Source: Xylanibacter ruminicola (GTDB taxonomy: Bacteria > Bacteroidota > Bacteroidia > Bacteroidales > Bacteroidaceae). From it: DNA of 64,000 nt. Both the position numbers and the translations under genes were made by a program. How positions within the stretch are numbered: position 1 is the stretch's first letter; every line of letters begins with the position of its first letter. Below the pieces are notes generated by a model. That model was given only the letters and a program-made list of their open reading frames with translations. It did not search any database and had not been told where the DNA came from. Below, piece by piece: positions 25,994 to 35,604 of the stretch. The DNA lies in the NCBI RefSeq assembly GCF_900107775.1, contig NZ_FNRF01000004.1, positions 186,001-250,000 of the forward strand, read 5' to 3'.

Positions 25994-28900
25994 ATGTTCC
26001 GATCCATAATCCTGACAATAAGCATGTTGTTTGCGTGGCAAACGGCTCAGGCAAGAGAATGGCTGTTCAATACGGTTGACGTAAAAAGCGGACTGGCAGA
26101 TAACTATGTACGCGACATAACAACCGACAGCGAAGGCTATATGTGGCTATCAACCATTAACGGTTTGAGCCGCTACGATGGCTACCGATTCATGAATTTC
26201 CAACCACAGAAGTGGGGAGCCTGGTCGGGCGATGTGGATATGGTGCGCGAAACTGCCGACAGCACCCTGTGGATGATTGCCTCAGGAATGATTTTCATCT
26301 TCGAACGCAACGAGCTGGCATGGCGAAACAACGGACTTAGCCAACTGCAACGTATGGGCATTGAGGGCGAGAAAATCAGATTATTCTATGTGGACGACGA
26401 ACGTAACCTATGGGTGGTATCCGAACGCGGACTATACCATTACAACTACGGCAACGAGCGGTTAAGCCATATCGACTGCCGACGTATGTCGCCCATATTA
26501 CACATCGCATCAAAAAACGGGGCAACACTCGTGGTTACCACCGACTATAAAATATATAAGGTAAGCGGCGATTATAACCGGCTTATCTATCTTACCCAGC
26601 ACCCTCGCTATGCTGTTGACAGCCGCGACAGCCGCGCCATGATGGACAGTCGCATGAATCTGTGGATATATCACGGGCACGAACCCATAGGCTCGCTGTG
26701 GCGCTATTCGTTGGATAGTGGCCAGTGGCAGCAGTCACAGTTTCTGCTAAACCTGGGCAGCGGCGTTACTGTAAACGCCATAGCTGAGGACCGCGAGGGC
26801 CGCTTGTGGGTAGGCACCGGCAATCACGGTGTATATGTAATGGCTGGTCATGGGCAAGTTATACGCGTAAGTGCGTTCCGCCCCACCAGCAGCCACATTA
26901 CCTGCCTTTACGTCGACCCCAACAACACTATTTGGGCCGGTTCGGCCAAACTTGGTGCTGCATATGCCGATTTAAACAGTCCGGAGTTTATCCACATATC
27001 TACCGACAACCACGAGGATGTTAGTGCCCTGATGGAGGATGCCCAAGGACAATTGTGGATAGGTTTTGATGGCGGCGGTATTATGAGGGGTAACACCAGT
27101 TACACGGCCAAGCAAGGCCTACTACCATCCGATAACGTTACAGCCCTTATCAGCAATGCGCAAGGCAACATTTTGGCAGGCACGTATGGTGGTGGCATTT
27201 CGCAGTTTAACGGACAGCGTTTTGTACGTCTGTTTCCCGAATACGATCGTCTGCGCTATGTAAAGGCCATTGCCACCGATCGTCATGGCGCACTTTGGGT
27301 AGCTACAGTAGATCAGGGCGTGGTACGTATTACAGCCGATAAAAAGATTACCAACTACACAGCTGGCAACTCGACATTACGTTCCGATGGCATACTGTGC
27401 CTTACCTACGACACCAAAACCGATCGCTTATACATAGGCACATCGGTAGGTCTTGCAGCCTACGATTGCCAGCACAACTCGTTTGTTAACGACCGTTTGC
27501 TCGACAGTCTGCAGCATGTTAATGCCACCACGCTCTTGGTTGATAACAACGGAAGGCTGTGGATAGGCAGCCGCGATGGTTTGTGGATAAAAGACAAGAA
27601 GCTTACGCATATCACCTCAGAACAAGGCTTAACCAACAATGTAGTGCGTGCACTGGCTACTACAGGTGGCACAATCTGGGCCAGTACCGACAACGGACTT
27701 ACATCCATCAGCACCATCAACGGCGAGTATAAGTGCCGTCCATACTTCGATTCGGATGGTTTGCACAATATTATCTTCTCAAATAATGCAGCTCTTACTA
27801 CCAAAGGTGGCAACGTACTGTTAGGTAGTCTTACTGGCTACATCAACATTCCAGCCAATTCAAACCAGATGTTTAGCCACAATTCCTATTCGCCGCCCCT
27901 ACCCCATGTCATGTTTACTGAGTTCCGTATTAACGGCAATCCTGTGGTAAAATCGCCCCACAACCTTACCATCGACTATGGCGAGCGTCTAGGTGTATCC
28001 ATATCAATGATGGTGCCCGTACTTAGCCATAAGGCACGCTATCTGTACCGCTTTAAGGGCGACAAGGAGTGGATGCGTGCGCCCAGTAACATGCTGTATT
28101 TTGCATCACTCATACCTGGCACCCATGTGCTACAGGTAAAAGCCGAACTGCCTGGCATGGCTGTTACCGAGGTGAGCGAACTAACCTTTAAGGTTCTACC
28201 ACCCATTTGGCTATCACAACCACTCATACTGTGCTATCTGCTATTCTTGATAGTTGCCATCTATCTGGCATGGCGCGCCATGCGTCGTCGCCAAAAGCGC
28301 GAACTGGCCATAAAACAGATGGAACTGAATCACAAGAAGTACGAGATGGAGGAACAGAAAATCAGCTTCTTTACCAACATCAGCCACGATATTAAAACGC
28401 CACTCACCATGGTAATGGCACCACTCGAGAAGATTCGCGATGCCAGTCTGCCTGCTGCTGTACGAACAGAAATTGATGTGGCGTGGCAAAATGCCCACCA
28501 GCTCTACGATTTAGTACTCGAACTACTCGACTTCCGCCGCCTCGACGAGGGCAAGGAAAAACTGAAGCTGAGTCATGGCGAACTGGTAAACTTTGTGCGC
28601 CAAACCGTTCATGGTTTCGACTACTATGCCGCCCGCAAGCAAATAAAAATAGAGTTACAACTGCCCGAAGACCCCATCGAGATGGCATTCGACGAGAATA
28701 AGATGCGCCGCATTATCACCAACCTGCTGTCGAATGCCTGCAAGTATAATGTCGAGGACGGCAGCATTGTTATCAGTATGACTCGAAACGGCAGTCAGAT
28801 TACGCTTAATGTGGCCGATACTGGCATTGGTATCAAGAATAAACGCAGCATTTTCAACCGATTTGTACAGGAAACGCACGGACAAGAGCAAGAGGGCAGC

Positions 28901-29854
28901 GGGTTGGGACTGCACATTGTACGCCTGTATGTAGAGATGATGGGCGGCAGCATCCAGGTGACCGACAACAAACCTGTAGGCACCATATTTACCATCAAAC
29001 TGCCATACACCGAGCCCACAGCTGCAAGTTCCAGCCAGAACGAGGATTTTCCTGCTTTGTCTACCATCCCCACCCCACAAACAGTAAGCGATTCACCCAA
29101 ACAACTCACCATTCTGGTAGTTGAGGACAATTCGGATGCGCGCCTGTTTCTACAGCGCAGTTTGAGCGACGAGTACCAAGTGCTTTTAGCAGCCAACGGC
29201 AAGGAGGCATTAGAACAGCTGGCCAAGAACGATAGTGTTAGCATGATTATAAGCGATGTGATGATGCCTGTAATGGATGGTATGGAACTGGTACAACACA
29301 TACGCAAAAACATCCGTTATTCGCACATACCCGTTATCCTGCTCACAGCCAAGAGCAGCGAGGAGGATATCGTAGCAGGACTGCAGGAAGGCGTGGCCGA
29401 CTATCTTACCAAGCCTTTCAGTCTTAATGTGCTAAAGTTACGTATCAGCAAGATTCTGGAGTGGACACAACATGTACACCAGCAGGTGGCTACGGGTATC
29501 GACATCACCCCAAGCGAGATTACCGTCAGCTCGCTCGACGAAGAGCTTATCAGTCATGTTTTGACAGAGGTAGAGGCCAACATCAGCAATCCGGCCTACT
29601 CGGTAGTACAGCTTAGTAGCAATCTGGGCATGACACGCGGCACACTCTACAAAAAACTAATGGCCATCGTGGGCAAGTCGCCAATAGAGTTTATCCGAAC
29701 CATCCGCATCAAGCGTGGCAAGAGCCTCCTGGACCAGGGGCGCACCAATATTTCTGAGGTGGCCAACATGGTGGGACTCTCGCCAAAGATGTTTGCTCAA
29801 TACTTCCGTGATACCTACGGCACCTCGCCCAGCGATTATCTGAAACACCAATAG
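25994..29854 (+). CDS. Hybrid two-component system regulator of the PUL
   Basis: 1286 residues in one chain. Signal peptide (1-20); two seven-bladed propellers of repeats such as DSEGYMWLSTINGLSRYDGY (about 30-620); Y_Y_Y domain (about 660-735); membrane helix (about 741-761); histidine kinase with FFTNISHDIKTPLT (His near 797), NLLSNACKYN, DTGIGI and GSGLGLHIV; receiver domain with VVEDNSDAR and acceptor Asp in ISDVMMPVMDG (about 1087); AraC helix-turn-helix (about 1200-1286). It binds an oligosaccharide in the periplasm and activates the divergent PUL. All catalytic motifs are intact. Same architecture as XusR-type regulators. Confidence 0.96.
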   Translation: MFRSIILTISMLFAWQTAQAREWLFNTVDVKSGLADNYVRDITTDSEGYMWLSTINGLSRYDGYRFMNFQPQKWGAWSGDVDMVRETADSTLWMIASGMIFIFERNELAWRNNGLSQLQRMGIEGEKIRLFYVDDERNLWVVSERGLYHYNYGNERLSHIDCRRMSPILHIASKNGATLVVTTDYKIYKVSGDYNRLIYLTQHPRYAVDSRDSRAMMDSRMNLWIYHGHEPIGSLWRYSLDSGQWQQSQFLLNLGSGVTVNAIAEDREGRLWVGTGNHGVYVMAGHGQVIRVSAFRPTSSHITCLYVDPNNTIWAGSAKLGAAYADLNSPEFIHISTDNHEDVSALMEDAQGQLWIGFDGGGIMRGNTSYTAKQGLLPSDNVTALISNAQGNILAGTYGGGISQFNGQRFVRLFPEYDRLRYVKAIATDRHGALWVATVDQGVVRITADKKITNYTAGNSTLRSDGILCLTYDTKTDRLYIGTSVGLAAYDCQHNSFVNDRLLDSLQHVNATTLLVDNNGRLWIGSRDGLWIKDKKLTHITSEQGLTNNVVRALATTGGTIWASTDNGLTSISTINGEYKCRPYFDSDGLHNIIFSNNAALTTKGGNVLLGSLTGYINIPANSNQMFSHNSYSPPLPHVMFTEFRINGNPVVKSPHNLTIDYGERLGVSISMMVPVLSHKARYLYRFKGDKEWMRAPSNMLYFASLIPGTHVLQVKAELPGMAVTEVSELTFKVLPPIWLSQPLILCYLLFLIVAIYLAWRAMRRRQKRELAIKQMELNHKKYEMEEQKISFFTNISHDIKTPLTMVMAPLEKIRDASLPAAVRTEIDVAWQNAHQLYDLVLELLDFRRLDEGKEKLKLSHGELVNFVRQTVHGFDYYAARKQIKIELQLPEDPIEMAFDENKMRRIITNLLSNACKYNVEDGSIVISMTRNGSQITLNVADTGIGIKNKRSIFNRFVQETHGQEQEGSGLGLHIVRLYVEMMGGSIQVTDNKPVGTIFTIKLPYTEPTAASSSQNEDFPALSTIPTPQTVSDSPKQLTILVVEDNSDARLFLQRSLSDEYQVLLAANGKEALEQLAKNDSVSMIISDVMMPVMDGMELVQHIRKNIRYSHIPVILLTAKSSEEDIVAGLQEGVADYLTKPFSLNVLKLRISKILEWTQHVHQQVATGIDITPSEITVSSLDEELISHVLTEVEANISNPAYSVVQLSSNLGMTRGTLYKKLMAIVGKSPIEFIRTIRIKRGKSLLDQGRTNISEVANMVGLSPKMFAQYFRDTYGTSPSDYLKHQ

Positions 29855-29861
29855 GTGCTGA

Positions 29862-30554
29862 TTAATCTTTGAGCGAATAGGTAATGGTGGTTACCACGCG
29901 CAGTTTCTTGATGTAAGGTGTGTTTTGATCGCGATCCTCGATCTCGAACTGGCCCTGACCGGCTGTCTGAATCTGTCCCAGCTCGCTATTGCTGGCCTCA
30001 GCAAACTGCACGGCGGTTTTCTGAGCATTCTTAATAGCTTCGGCCATCATCTCAGGCTTCATCTGCTGGAACGAGGCATACTCGTACTGCGGATTGCTGT
30101 TCTCGATAGCCACACCCTGCTTCAGTAGTTCGGCCTGCTTAAAGATGGCCTTATTAACCTCGGTTACCTTGTTGGTGGCCACAGTAATAGTGGTATTAAC
30201 AATGTAGCGGAAGTTCTTCTGGTTGTCGCCCCACTCGCGTGCCTCCAAGTCGCTGATGGTAGGCGGATTCACCGTTATCTCCTTCTCTTCGAGTCCGTTC
30301 TGGGTCAGGAACTTCTTAATCTTGTTGGTTTGCAGGTTAATGTTCTCGTACAGCAGGGGCAGGTCGTTACCAGTAACCTTGGTGCCAATGCTCCATGTAA
30401 CCTTATCGGCAGGCACCTCGCGCTCGGCCAGGCCCTTAACCGTTACCTTACGATCCTTGTTGGCAAAGTTATCAATACCAGCCTTGATAAACACACCCAA
30501 AAGCACGATGCCTATAGCTATCAGTGCCGATGCAATCAGTCGATTCTCTTTCAT
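29862..30554 (-). CDS. SIMPL-domain (DUF541) periplasmic protein
   Basis: 230 residues: N-terminal membrane anchor (about 7-25), then a SIMPL/DUF541 fold ([60 protein letters not shown]). Family members are periplasmic or cell-surface proteins tied loosely to oxidative-stress survival and OMP28-type antigens; no enzyme activity is known. Monocistronic. A -7-like element CATCTTTG (about 30584-30591, minus) lies upstream. It converges on the hybrid regulator with only 7 bases between stops. Confidence 0.88.
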   Translation of the reverse strand: MKENRLIASALIAIGIVLLGVFIKAGIDNFANKDRKVTVKGLAEREVPADKVTWSIGTKVTGNDLPLLYENINLQTNKIKKFLTQNGLEEKEITVNPPTISDLEAREWGDNQKNFRYIVNTTITVATNKVTEVNKAIFKQAELLKQGVAIENSNPQYEYASFQQMKPEMMAEAIKNAQKTAVQFAEASNSELGQIQTAGQGQFEIEDRDQNTPYIKKLRVVTTITYSLKD

Positions 30555-30633
30555 ACGCTTTAATGTTTTGATTGATTCAACGGTGCAAAGATGCGAAAAT
30601 TTTCGATACGACGGATAGGAAAATCCCTATTTC

Positions 30634-30665
30634 TTTGAGGAATTTACGAAAAAGTTGTACCTTTG
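30634..30665 (+). promoter_or_regulatory. Promoter of the LytTR regulator
   Basis: TTTG (30634-30637), 20-base spacer, TACCTTTG (30658-30665), a full consensus match, 29 bases before the ATG. Confidence 0.8.
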
Positions 30666-30694
30666 TGGCCAGAAACTTGAAACTTTAACGCAGG

Positions 30695-31522
30695 ATGAAG
30701 AATCTGTTGACACGAAAATACCCCTTTGGGCAAAGCAAACACTGGTTGAGAGACAGTGTGATATACGGTGTGATTATCTGGGCCATACTCTACTTACTGC
30801 AACCATTCGGATTCAGTCAGTATCAGGGCAACAAATGCCTGGTGGCAGCCGCTTTCGGCTTGGTAACGATGGTGTGCTACATAGTGTACGGCTACACGGT
30901 GATGCAAAACTTACCCAAACTGGTTAATACCCTGCGCGTATGGCACGATGCTGCAGCGGTGTTAGGACTGATACTGTTTATTGCCATCGGCAATTTCATG
31001 CTGTTGGTACTGATGTTCAGCGTGCCCTTCAGTGCGGGCGTGTTCCTTCAGTTCCTGTGGTGGACATTGATTATAGGCGCCGCCATCACAGCCATATCGG
31101 TAGGCATAGAGTACAACCGCTATCTGAAGCACCAGATGGAAGCACTGCTAAGTAATACCACCGAGGAACAGCGCGACATTACTATCACGATACACGACCA
31201 GAACGTGCGTGGCAACGATCTGGAGCTGCCCATTAATAACCTATTATATATTGAGGCGCAGAAAAACAATATTGCCGTGTGTTACCTGCGCGACAACAAG
31301 CCAACCACCGTTGAACTGCACACCACCCTATCGGCAGCCATCGACGAGTTGCGACAGTACGAGAATATCTTTCAGTGCCACCGATCGTTTGTGGTAAACG
31401 TGAATAATATCACCCAGGCCAAGGGCAACAGCAACGGTTACCAGTTGCGCCTTACAAACAGCTATACCACCATACCTGTATCGCGCCAATACGTACCCCG
31501 GCTGAAGGATTTTATTGCTTAG
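30695..31522 (+). CDS. Membrane-bound LytTR transcriptional regulator
   Basis: 275 residues. About four hydrophobic helices in residues 20-150 anchor it in the inner membrane. A LytTR DNA-binding domain fills about 170-275 (LELPINNLLYIEAQKNNIAVCYL, NIFQCHRSFVVNVNNI, IPVSRQYVPRLKDF). There is no receiver domain, so it senses through its membrane part. Next to a TonB-dependent receptor and a small secreted protein on the same strand, which it probably regulates. Confidence 0.9.
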   Translation: MKNLLTRKYPFGQSKHWLRDSVIYGVIIWAILYLLQPFGFSQYQGNKCLVAAAFGLVTMVCYIVYGYTVMQNLPKLVNTLRVWHDAAAVLGLILFIAIGNFMLLVLMFSVPFSAGVFLQFLWWTLIIGAAITAISVGIEYNRYLKHQMEALLSNTTEEQRDITITIHDQNVRGNDLELPINNLLYIEAQKNNIAVCYLRDNKPTTVELHTTLSAAIDELRQYENIFQCHRSFVVNVNNITQAKGNSNGYQLRLTNSYTTIPVSRQYVPRLKDFIA

Positions 31523-31598
31523 TCATTCGTCCTCAAAACGCGTCATTCGTCAGCGCAGCTAGCTTTCCGTCAGTAGTTTTAGCTGATGGTCAGCAAAA

Positions 31599-31630
31599 TT
31601 TGGAACTATGAAAAACGTGCCGTACATTTG
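31599..31630 (+). promoter_or_regulatory. Promoter of the TonB receptor gene
   Basis: TTTG (31599-31602), 20-base spacer, TACATTTG (31623-31630), only 4 bases before the ATG at 31635. Confidence 0.65.
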
Positions 31631-31634
31631 CGGC

Positions 31635-33686
31635 ATGAAACAGAAGTTTGCACATATCATCATCGGTTTGCTCTGGGCCTGCAACCTGGCCGCACAAACC
31701 ACCGTAACGGGAACAGTTACTGACGGACGCGCCCCCCTGCCCGCCGCCAATGTATTTATTGTAGGTACGATAGACGGATGTCTGACCGATACCTTAGGTC
31801 GATTCAGTTTTAAGACCACCCAGACGGGCGACGTAACACTGAAGGTGACCTATATGGGTTACGACGACTACACCCGCACCGCCCCTGTAAGCACACTGAA
31901 GGATATAAATGTACGCCTGCAGGAACGTGCCACAGCCATCAGCGAGGTGGTGGTAACAGCCAGCACCTACAGCTTTGGCAAGAGCGACGGTTTTAAAACG
32001 ATGGACGCGCTGGATGTGGTGATGAGTGGCAACTCATGTGGCGACGTGGTAGCCGCCCTGCAGTCGCTGCCCGGCACCCAGAAGGTGGGCGAAGACGGCA
32101 AGCTGTACGTACGTGGTGGCGAAAGCGACGAGTGCCAGACATTTGTTAACGGCATGCACGTGCTGGTGCCCTACAGCACCAATACCGAGAATACCGCCGT
32201 GCGTGGCCGCTTTTCACCATTTCTGTTTAAGGGCATCAATTTTACTTTAGGTGGCTACAACGGCGAGTACGGACAGGCGCTGAGTGCCGTGCTGCCAATG
32301 GAGACTACCGATATGGCTACCAGCGATAAGTTGGGTGTAAGTGCCTCGCTGGTAGATTGGAATATAGGCGGTACCAAAACCTTTACCAACAGCGCCCTAT
32401 CGTTTAACGCCACTTATACCAGCATGGCCCTGTACGACCGATTGTTTACCCAGCGCCAGGATTTTACCCGACCTTATCGCAAGCTTTCGGGCGAAGCGCA
32501 ATATAAAAAGGAATATACACGTGGCGGCGTGCTGAAATCGTACGTGGGTTACGACCTGACTTCGGTAGGATTGCACGAGGACGATCGCCATCTGAGTCTG
32601 AAGGAGCATAACATCTATGCCAACCTGACTTACAAGGCACCTATCGCTCGCGGCACCACGCTGTTTGCAGGCATAGCCAACTCGAGTGTTTGGAACCATA
32701 TCGACGATGCCGTAAGCGCTGGTGACCACTACCGCAACCATCGCAACGAGGTACACCTGAAAGCCGAACTGCGCAAGGTGGTAAACGACCGCTTGAAGCT
32801 GTCGACAGGTATTGAAGACTACCTGCGCCACAGCACGCTGGACTTCATGCCTTATCAGTACACCCTTGATTACAACATATTTGGTGCCCATGCCGATGCC
32901 CAGTTGCGTGTGATGCCAAAGGTATTTGTAAACCTCTCGGCCCGTGCCGAACTGATGCGCACCCGTTGGCAGCTGATGCCACGCGCCACGCTAAGCTATA
33001 TACCCAACAAGCAGTGGCAGGTATCGCTGGTGGCAGGCCGATACAGTCAGACACCTAACGACGACCAGCTGGCCCAGAGCGATTACACCTTAGGGCAGAG
33101 CACAGCCGACCACCTGATACTGAGCATGCAGTACAAAGGCACATCGAGCCTGCTGCGTATCGAGCCTTATTACAAGCGTTATCGCCATCTGCCTTTATGG
33201 CAGCAGAACCAGTGGCAGGCCGAGGGTTACGGCACCAGCAAGGGTGTAGATATCTATGTAGAAGATCACTCCATCTCGCCACGCCTGACTACCACCCTGG
33301 CCTACTCGCTGAACGATTCGGAGCGCTTGTATCAGGATTATACCGAACTGTGCACACCCAGCTTTGCCTCGCGACACAACCTACGCCTGTCAGCAAAATA
33401 CAGCATTGGCAAATGTATCTTAGGTGTGGCCGAGAGCTATGCCACAGGGCGCCATTTTGCCCAGGGCACCACCCCGCATTACAACAGCGTAGATGTAAAC
33501 CTGACGTATCTGCTCAGTCCCAAGGTGATTATCTACACCTCGCTGAACAACGTGTTGGGCCGCACCAACATTCATCGTTACGATGCCCAGGGAAGGGGCA
33601 TCATCTCCAATCGCGACAGATTTTTTTATATAACAGTTTTAGTTTCACTTAAAAACAATAAAGCTTATGATGTATCAAATTTCTAA
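31635..33686 (+). CDS. TonB-dependent outer-membrane receptor
   Basis: 683 residues from ATG 31635 (signal peptide MKQKFAHIIIGLLWACNLAA); an ATG nine codons upstream lies inside the promoter. Carboxypeptidase-regulatory-like domain (VTGTVTDGRAPLPAANVFIV), plug (GDVVAALQSLPGTQKVGEDG, LYVRGGESDECQTFVNG), then a beta-barrel. Shorter than SusC proteins and without a SusD partner, so more like receptors for metals, cofactors or peptides. It overlaps the following small gene, so the two are coupled. Confidence 0.88.
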   Translation: MKQKFAHIIIGLLWACNLAAQTTVTGTVTDGRAPLPAANVFIVGTIDGCLTDTLGRFSFKTTQTGDVTLKVTYMGYDDYTRTAPVSTLKDINVRLQERATAISEVVVTASTYSFGKSDGFKTMDALDVVMSGNSCGDVVAALQSLPGTQKVGEDGKLYVRGGESDECQTFVNGMHVLVPYSTNTENTAVRGRFSPFLFKGINFTLGGYNGEYGQALSAVLPMETTDMATSDKLGVSASLVDWNIGGTKTFTNSALSFNATYTSMALYDRLFTQRQDFTRPYRKLSGEAQYKKEYTRGGVLKSYVGYDLTSVGLHEDDRHLSLKEHNIYANLTYKAPIARGTTLFAGIANSSVWNHIDDAVSAGDHYRNHRNEVHLKAELRKVVNDRLKLSTGIEDYLRHSTLDFMPYQYTLDYNIFGAHADAQLRVMPKVFVNLSARAELMRTRWQLMPRATLSYIPNKQWQVSLVAGRYSQTPNDDQLAQSDYTLGQSTADHLILSMQYKGTSSLLRIEPYYKRYRHLPLWQQNQWQAEGYGTSKGVDIYVEDHSISPRLTTTLAYSLNDSERLYQDYTELCTPSFASRHNLRLSAKYSIGKCILGVAESYATGRHFAQGTTPHYNSVDVNLTYLLSPKVIIYTSLNNVLGRTNIHRYDAQGRGIISNRDRFFYITVLVSLKNNKAYDVSNF

Positions 33687-34158
33687 GCACGTAGTTGCTA
33701 CAGTAGTGTTAGTTTTTGCAAGCGTGATGAACCTGAATGCCCAACAGGCACAGCAGCCATCGGCCGATGAGATGCTGAACCAGATTGGCATGCTGAAGCG
33801 CCTGGAGGCCATGCAGCCCGACAGCGTGGCACCTAAGTACAAGTTGGCTTTGGCCAGTTTGAATTTCGCCATCACCAACCCGCATGCAGCCCAGACAGAG
33901 CCGATGCTGGCACAGGCCGAACAGACCATCGAGCAGATGGCACAGATGGAAGGTACTGACCAGTCGGATCTATGTACCCTGCGTGGTTTCCTGTACATGA
34001 CGCGTATTGTGCAGAACCCATCCCAAAACGGACAGAAGTACTATCTGGATGTGCTGCAGAACTTTGAGAAAGCACTCAAATTAAATCCCCACAACCTACT
34101 GGCCGCACAGTTACAAGCCAAGTTTGTTGAGGGGATGAAACAAGCCACCGCGCAATAA
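33670..34158 (+). CDS. Small secreted TPR-like protein
   Basis: 162 residues with a signal peptide (VVATVVLVFASVMNLNAQ). The rest is helical with TPR-like pieces (KYKLALASLNFAITNP, NFEKALKLNPHNLLAAQLQAKF). It overlaps the end of the TonB receptor gene by 17 bases. Probably a periplasmic partner of that receptor; I recognise no named family. Confidence 0.7.
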   Translation: MYQISKHVVATVVLVFASVMNLNAQQAQQPSADEMLNQIGMLKRLEAMQPDSVAPKYKLALASLNFAITNPHAAQTEPMLAQAEQTIEQMAQMEGTDQSDLCTLRGFLYMTRIVQNPSQNGQKYYLDVLQNFEKALKLNPHNLLAAQLQAKFVEGMKQATAQ

Positions 34159-34178
34159 ACAGCGCAGCCGCATAGATT

Positions 34179-34934
34179 TTATTTGCGAACAATCACGCTT
34201 CCGCTTGCCTGATGGGTAGCCAGAATCAGCACTTCGGCTATCTGCACGTGAGCGGGAGCGTTTGCAGCGTAAACAGCTACATCGGCAATATCGTCGCCGG
34301 TAAGAGGTTTGATACCTTTATATACATTGGCAGCGCGCTCCTCGTCGCCGTGGAAACGGATGTTGCTGAAGTTGGTCTCTACCAGTCCGGGCTTCAGGTT
34401 GGTTACACGTACGGCGGTGTTAGCCACATCGATACGCAGTCCATCGCTCAGCGCCTTAACGGCAGCCTTGGTAGCACAGTACACGTTACCGCCAGCGTAG
34501 GCAGCATCACCAGCTACCGAACCCATATTAATCACATGTCCGCGATCACGTGCCACCATACCAGGCACAATCAGGCGGGTCATAGTCAGAAGTCCCTTTA
34601 CGTTGGTATCAATCATACCGTCCCAATCATCGCTGTTACCCTCGAATTCGGGCTCCAGACCTAAGGCCAGTCCGGCGTTGTTCACCAGCACGTCGATCTC
34701 CTGCCACTCAGCAGGCAGACTCTCGATAGCCTGACGGGCAGCCTCACGGTCGCGCACGTCAAACATCAAGGTAAGCACCTCGGCACCCTGGGCCTTCAGC
34801 TCGTCGGCAATCACAGTCATACGGGCCTGATTACGTCCAGTCAAAATCACCTTGTCGCCATTCTGGGCAAACTTGCGGGCACAAGCCTCACCAATGCCAC
34901 TTGTGGCACCTGTAATCAATACAATCTTTTTCAT
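34179..34934 (-). CDS. SDR-family NAD(P)-dependent oxidoreductase, YdfG-like
   Basis: 251 residues, classical short-chain dehydrogenase: TGATSGIG cofactor motif (about 7-14), NNAG, catalytic Ser in INMGSVAGD and the Y-x-x-x-K of VYCATKAAVKALSDGL. Overall it is closest to YdfG/3-hydroxy acid dehydrogenases, which oxidise serine or 3-hydroxypropionate-type acids with NADP. It lies 14 bases downstream of greA and is likely co-transcribed. Confidence 0.9.
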   Translation of the reverse strand: MKKIVLITGATSGIGEACARKFAQNGDKVILTGRNQARMTVIADELKAQGAEVLTLMFDVRDREAARQAIESLPAEWQEIDVLVNNAGLALGLEPEFEGNSDDWDGMIDTNVKGLLTMTRLIVPGMVARDRGHVINMGSVAGDAAYAGGNVYCATKAAVKALSDGLRIDVANTAVRVTNLKPGLVETNFSNIRFHGDEERAANVYKGIKPLTGDDIADVAVYAANAPAHVQIAEVLILATHQASGSVIVRK

Positions 34935-34948
34935 AATTTTTGTGTTAA

Positions 34949-35416
34949 TTATTCCATTGTGATATTCTCAATCTTAAGCTTCACCATACCAGCGGGCACA
35001 CGTACCTCTACCACATCGCCAACCTTCTTATTCAGCAGGGCCTGAGCGATAGGCGACTTGATACTGATTTTACCCTCGCGCAGGTTTGCCTCGTGGGGAC
35101 TGGCGATGGTGTAAGTCATCTTAGCATTGTTATTTAAATTGGTCATCTCAACCTTACTCAGAAGTCCCACGCAATCCTTACCCAACAGCGAGGTATCAAT
35201 CACGCGTGCATTCTCGAGCACCTTCTGCAGAAAGCTGATACGACCCAACAGGCGGCCCTGCTCGCGCTTGGCTGCATGATACTCAAAGTTCTCGCTCAGG
35301 TCGCCCTTATCACGCGCCTCGCTGATGGCATCCTTACAAGCAGGTAAATCTACCGTCTCCAGTTGTTTCAATTCGGCTACGAGCTTGTCCCAGCCTTCTT
35401 GCGACATATATTCCAT
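34949..35416 (-). CDS. greA: Transcription elongation factor GreA
   Basis: 155 residues. Two-domain GreA: an N-terminal coiled coil with the acidic tip (ISEARDKGDLSENFEYHAAK; the D and E residues are those that act in RNA cleavage), and a C-terminal FKBP-like domain (ISIKSPIAQALLNKKVGDVV). It rescues backtracked RNA polymerase. Confidence 0.96.
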   Translation of the reverse strand: MEYMSQEGWDKLVAELKQLETVDLPACKDAISEARDKGDLSENFEYHAAKREQGRLLGRISFLQKVLENARVIDTSLLGKDCVGLLSKVEMTNLNNNAKMTYTIASPHEANLREGKISIKSPIAQALLNKKVGDVVEVRVPAGMVKLKIENITME

Positions 35417-35455
35417 AATGATACAATTTCGTGTTATTTACTATCAATTCGGCTG

Positions 35456-35463
35456 CAAAATTA
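35456..35463 (-). promoter_or_regulatory. -7 element of greA
   Basis: Minus-strand TAATTTTG, about 40 bases before the greA ATG; weak -33. Confidence 0.5.
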
Positions 35464-35557
35464 GCAAAAAAAACGCATATTTTACGATTTAGAGCACTAT
35501 TTTTGGCAAAGTTTAGATATTTATTCAAATTTCGGCAGTTTTTACAATCTTTTTATT

Positions 35558-35565
35558 TATCTTTG
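35558..35565 (+). promoter_or_regulatory. -7 element of the purU-his operon
   Basis: TATCTTTG, 39 bases before the purU ATG. It may drive the long run of genes that follows. Confidence 0.6.
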
Positions 35566-35604
35566 CACCTTGAATTTTATAGGTAAAAAAATAAAGATGT
35601 AGAG

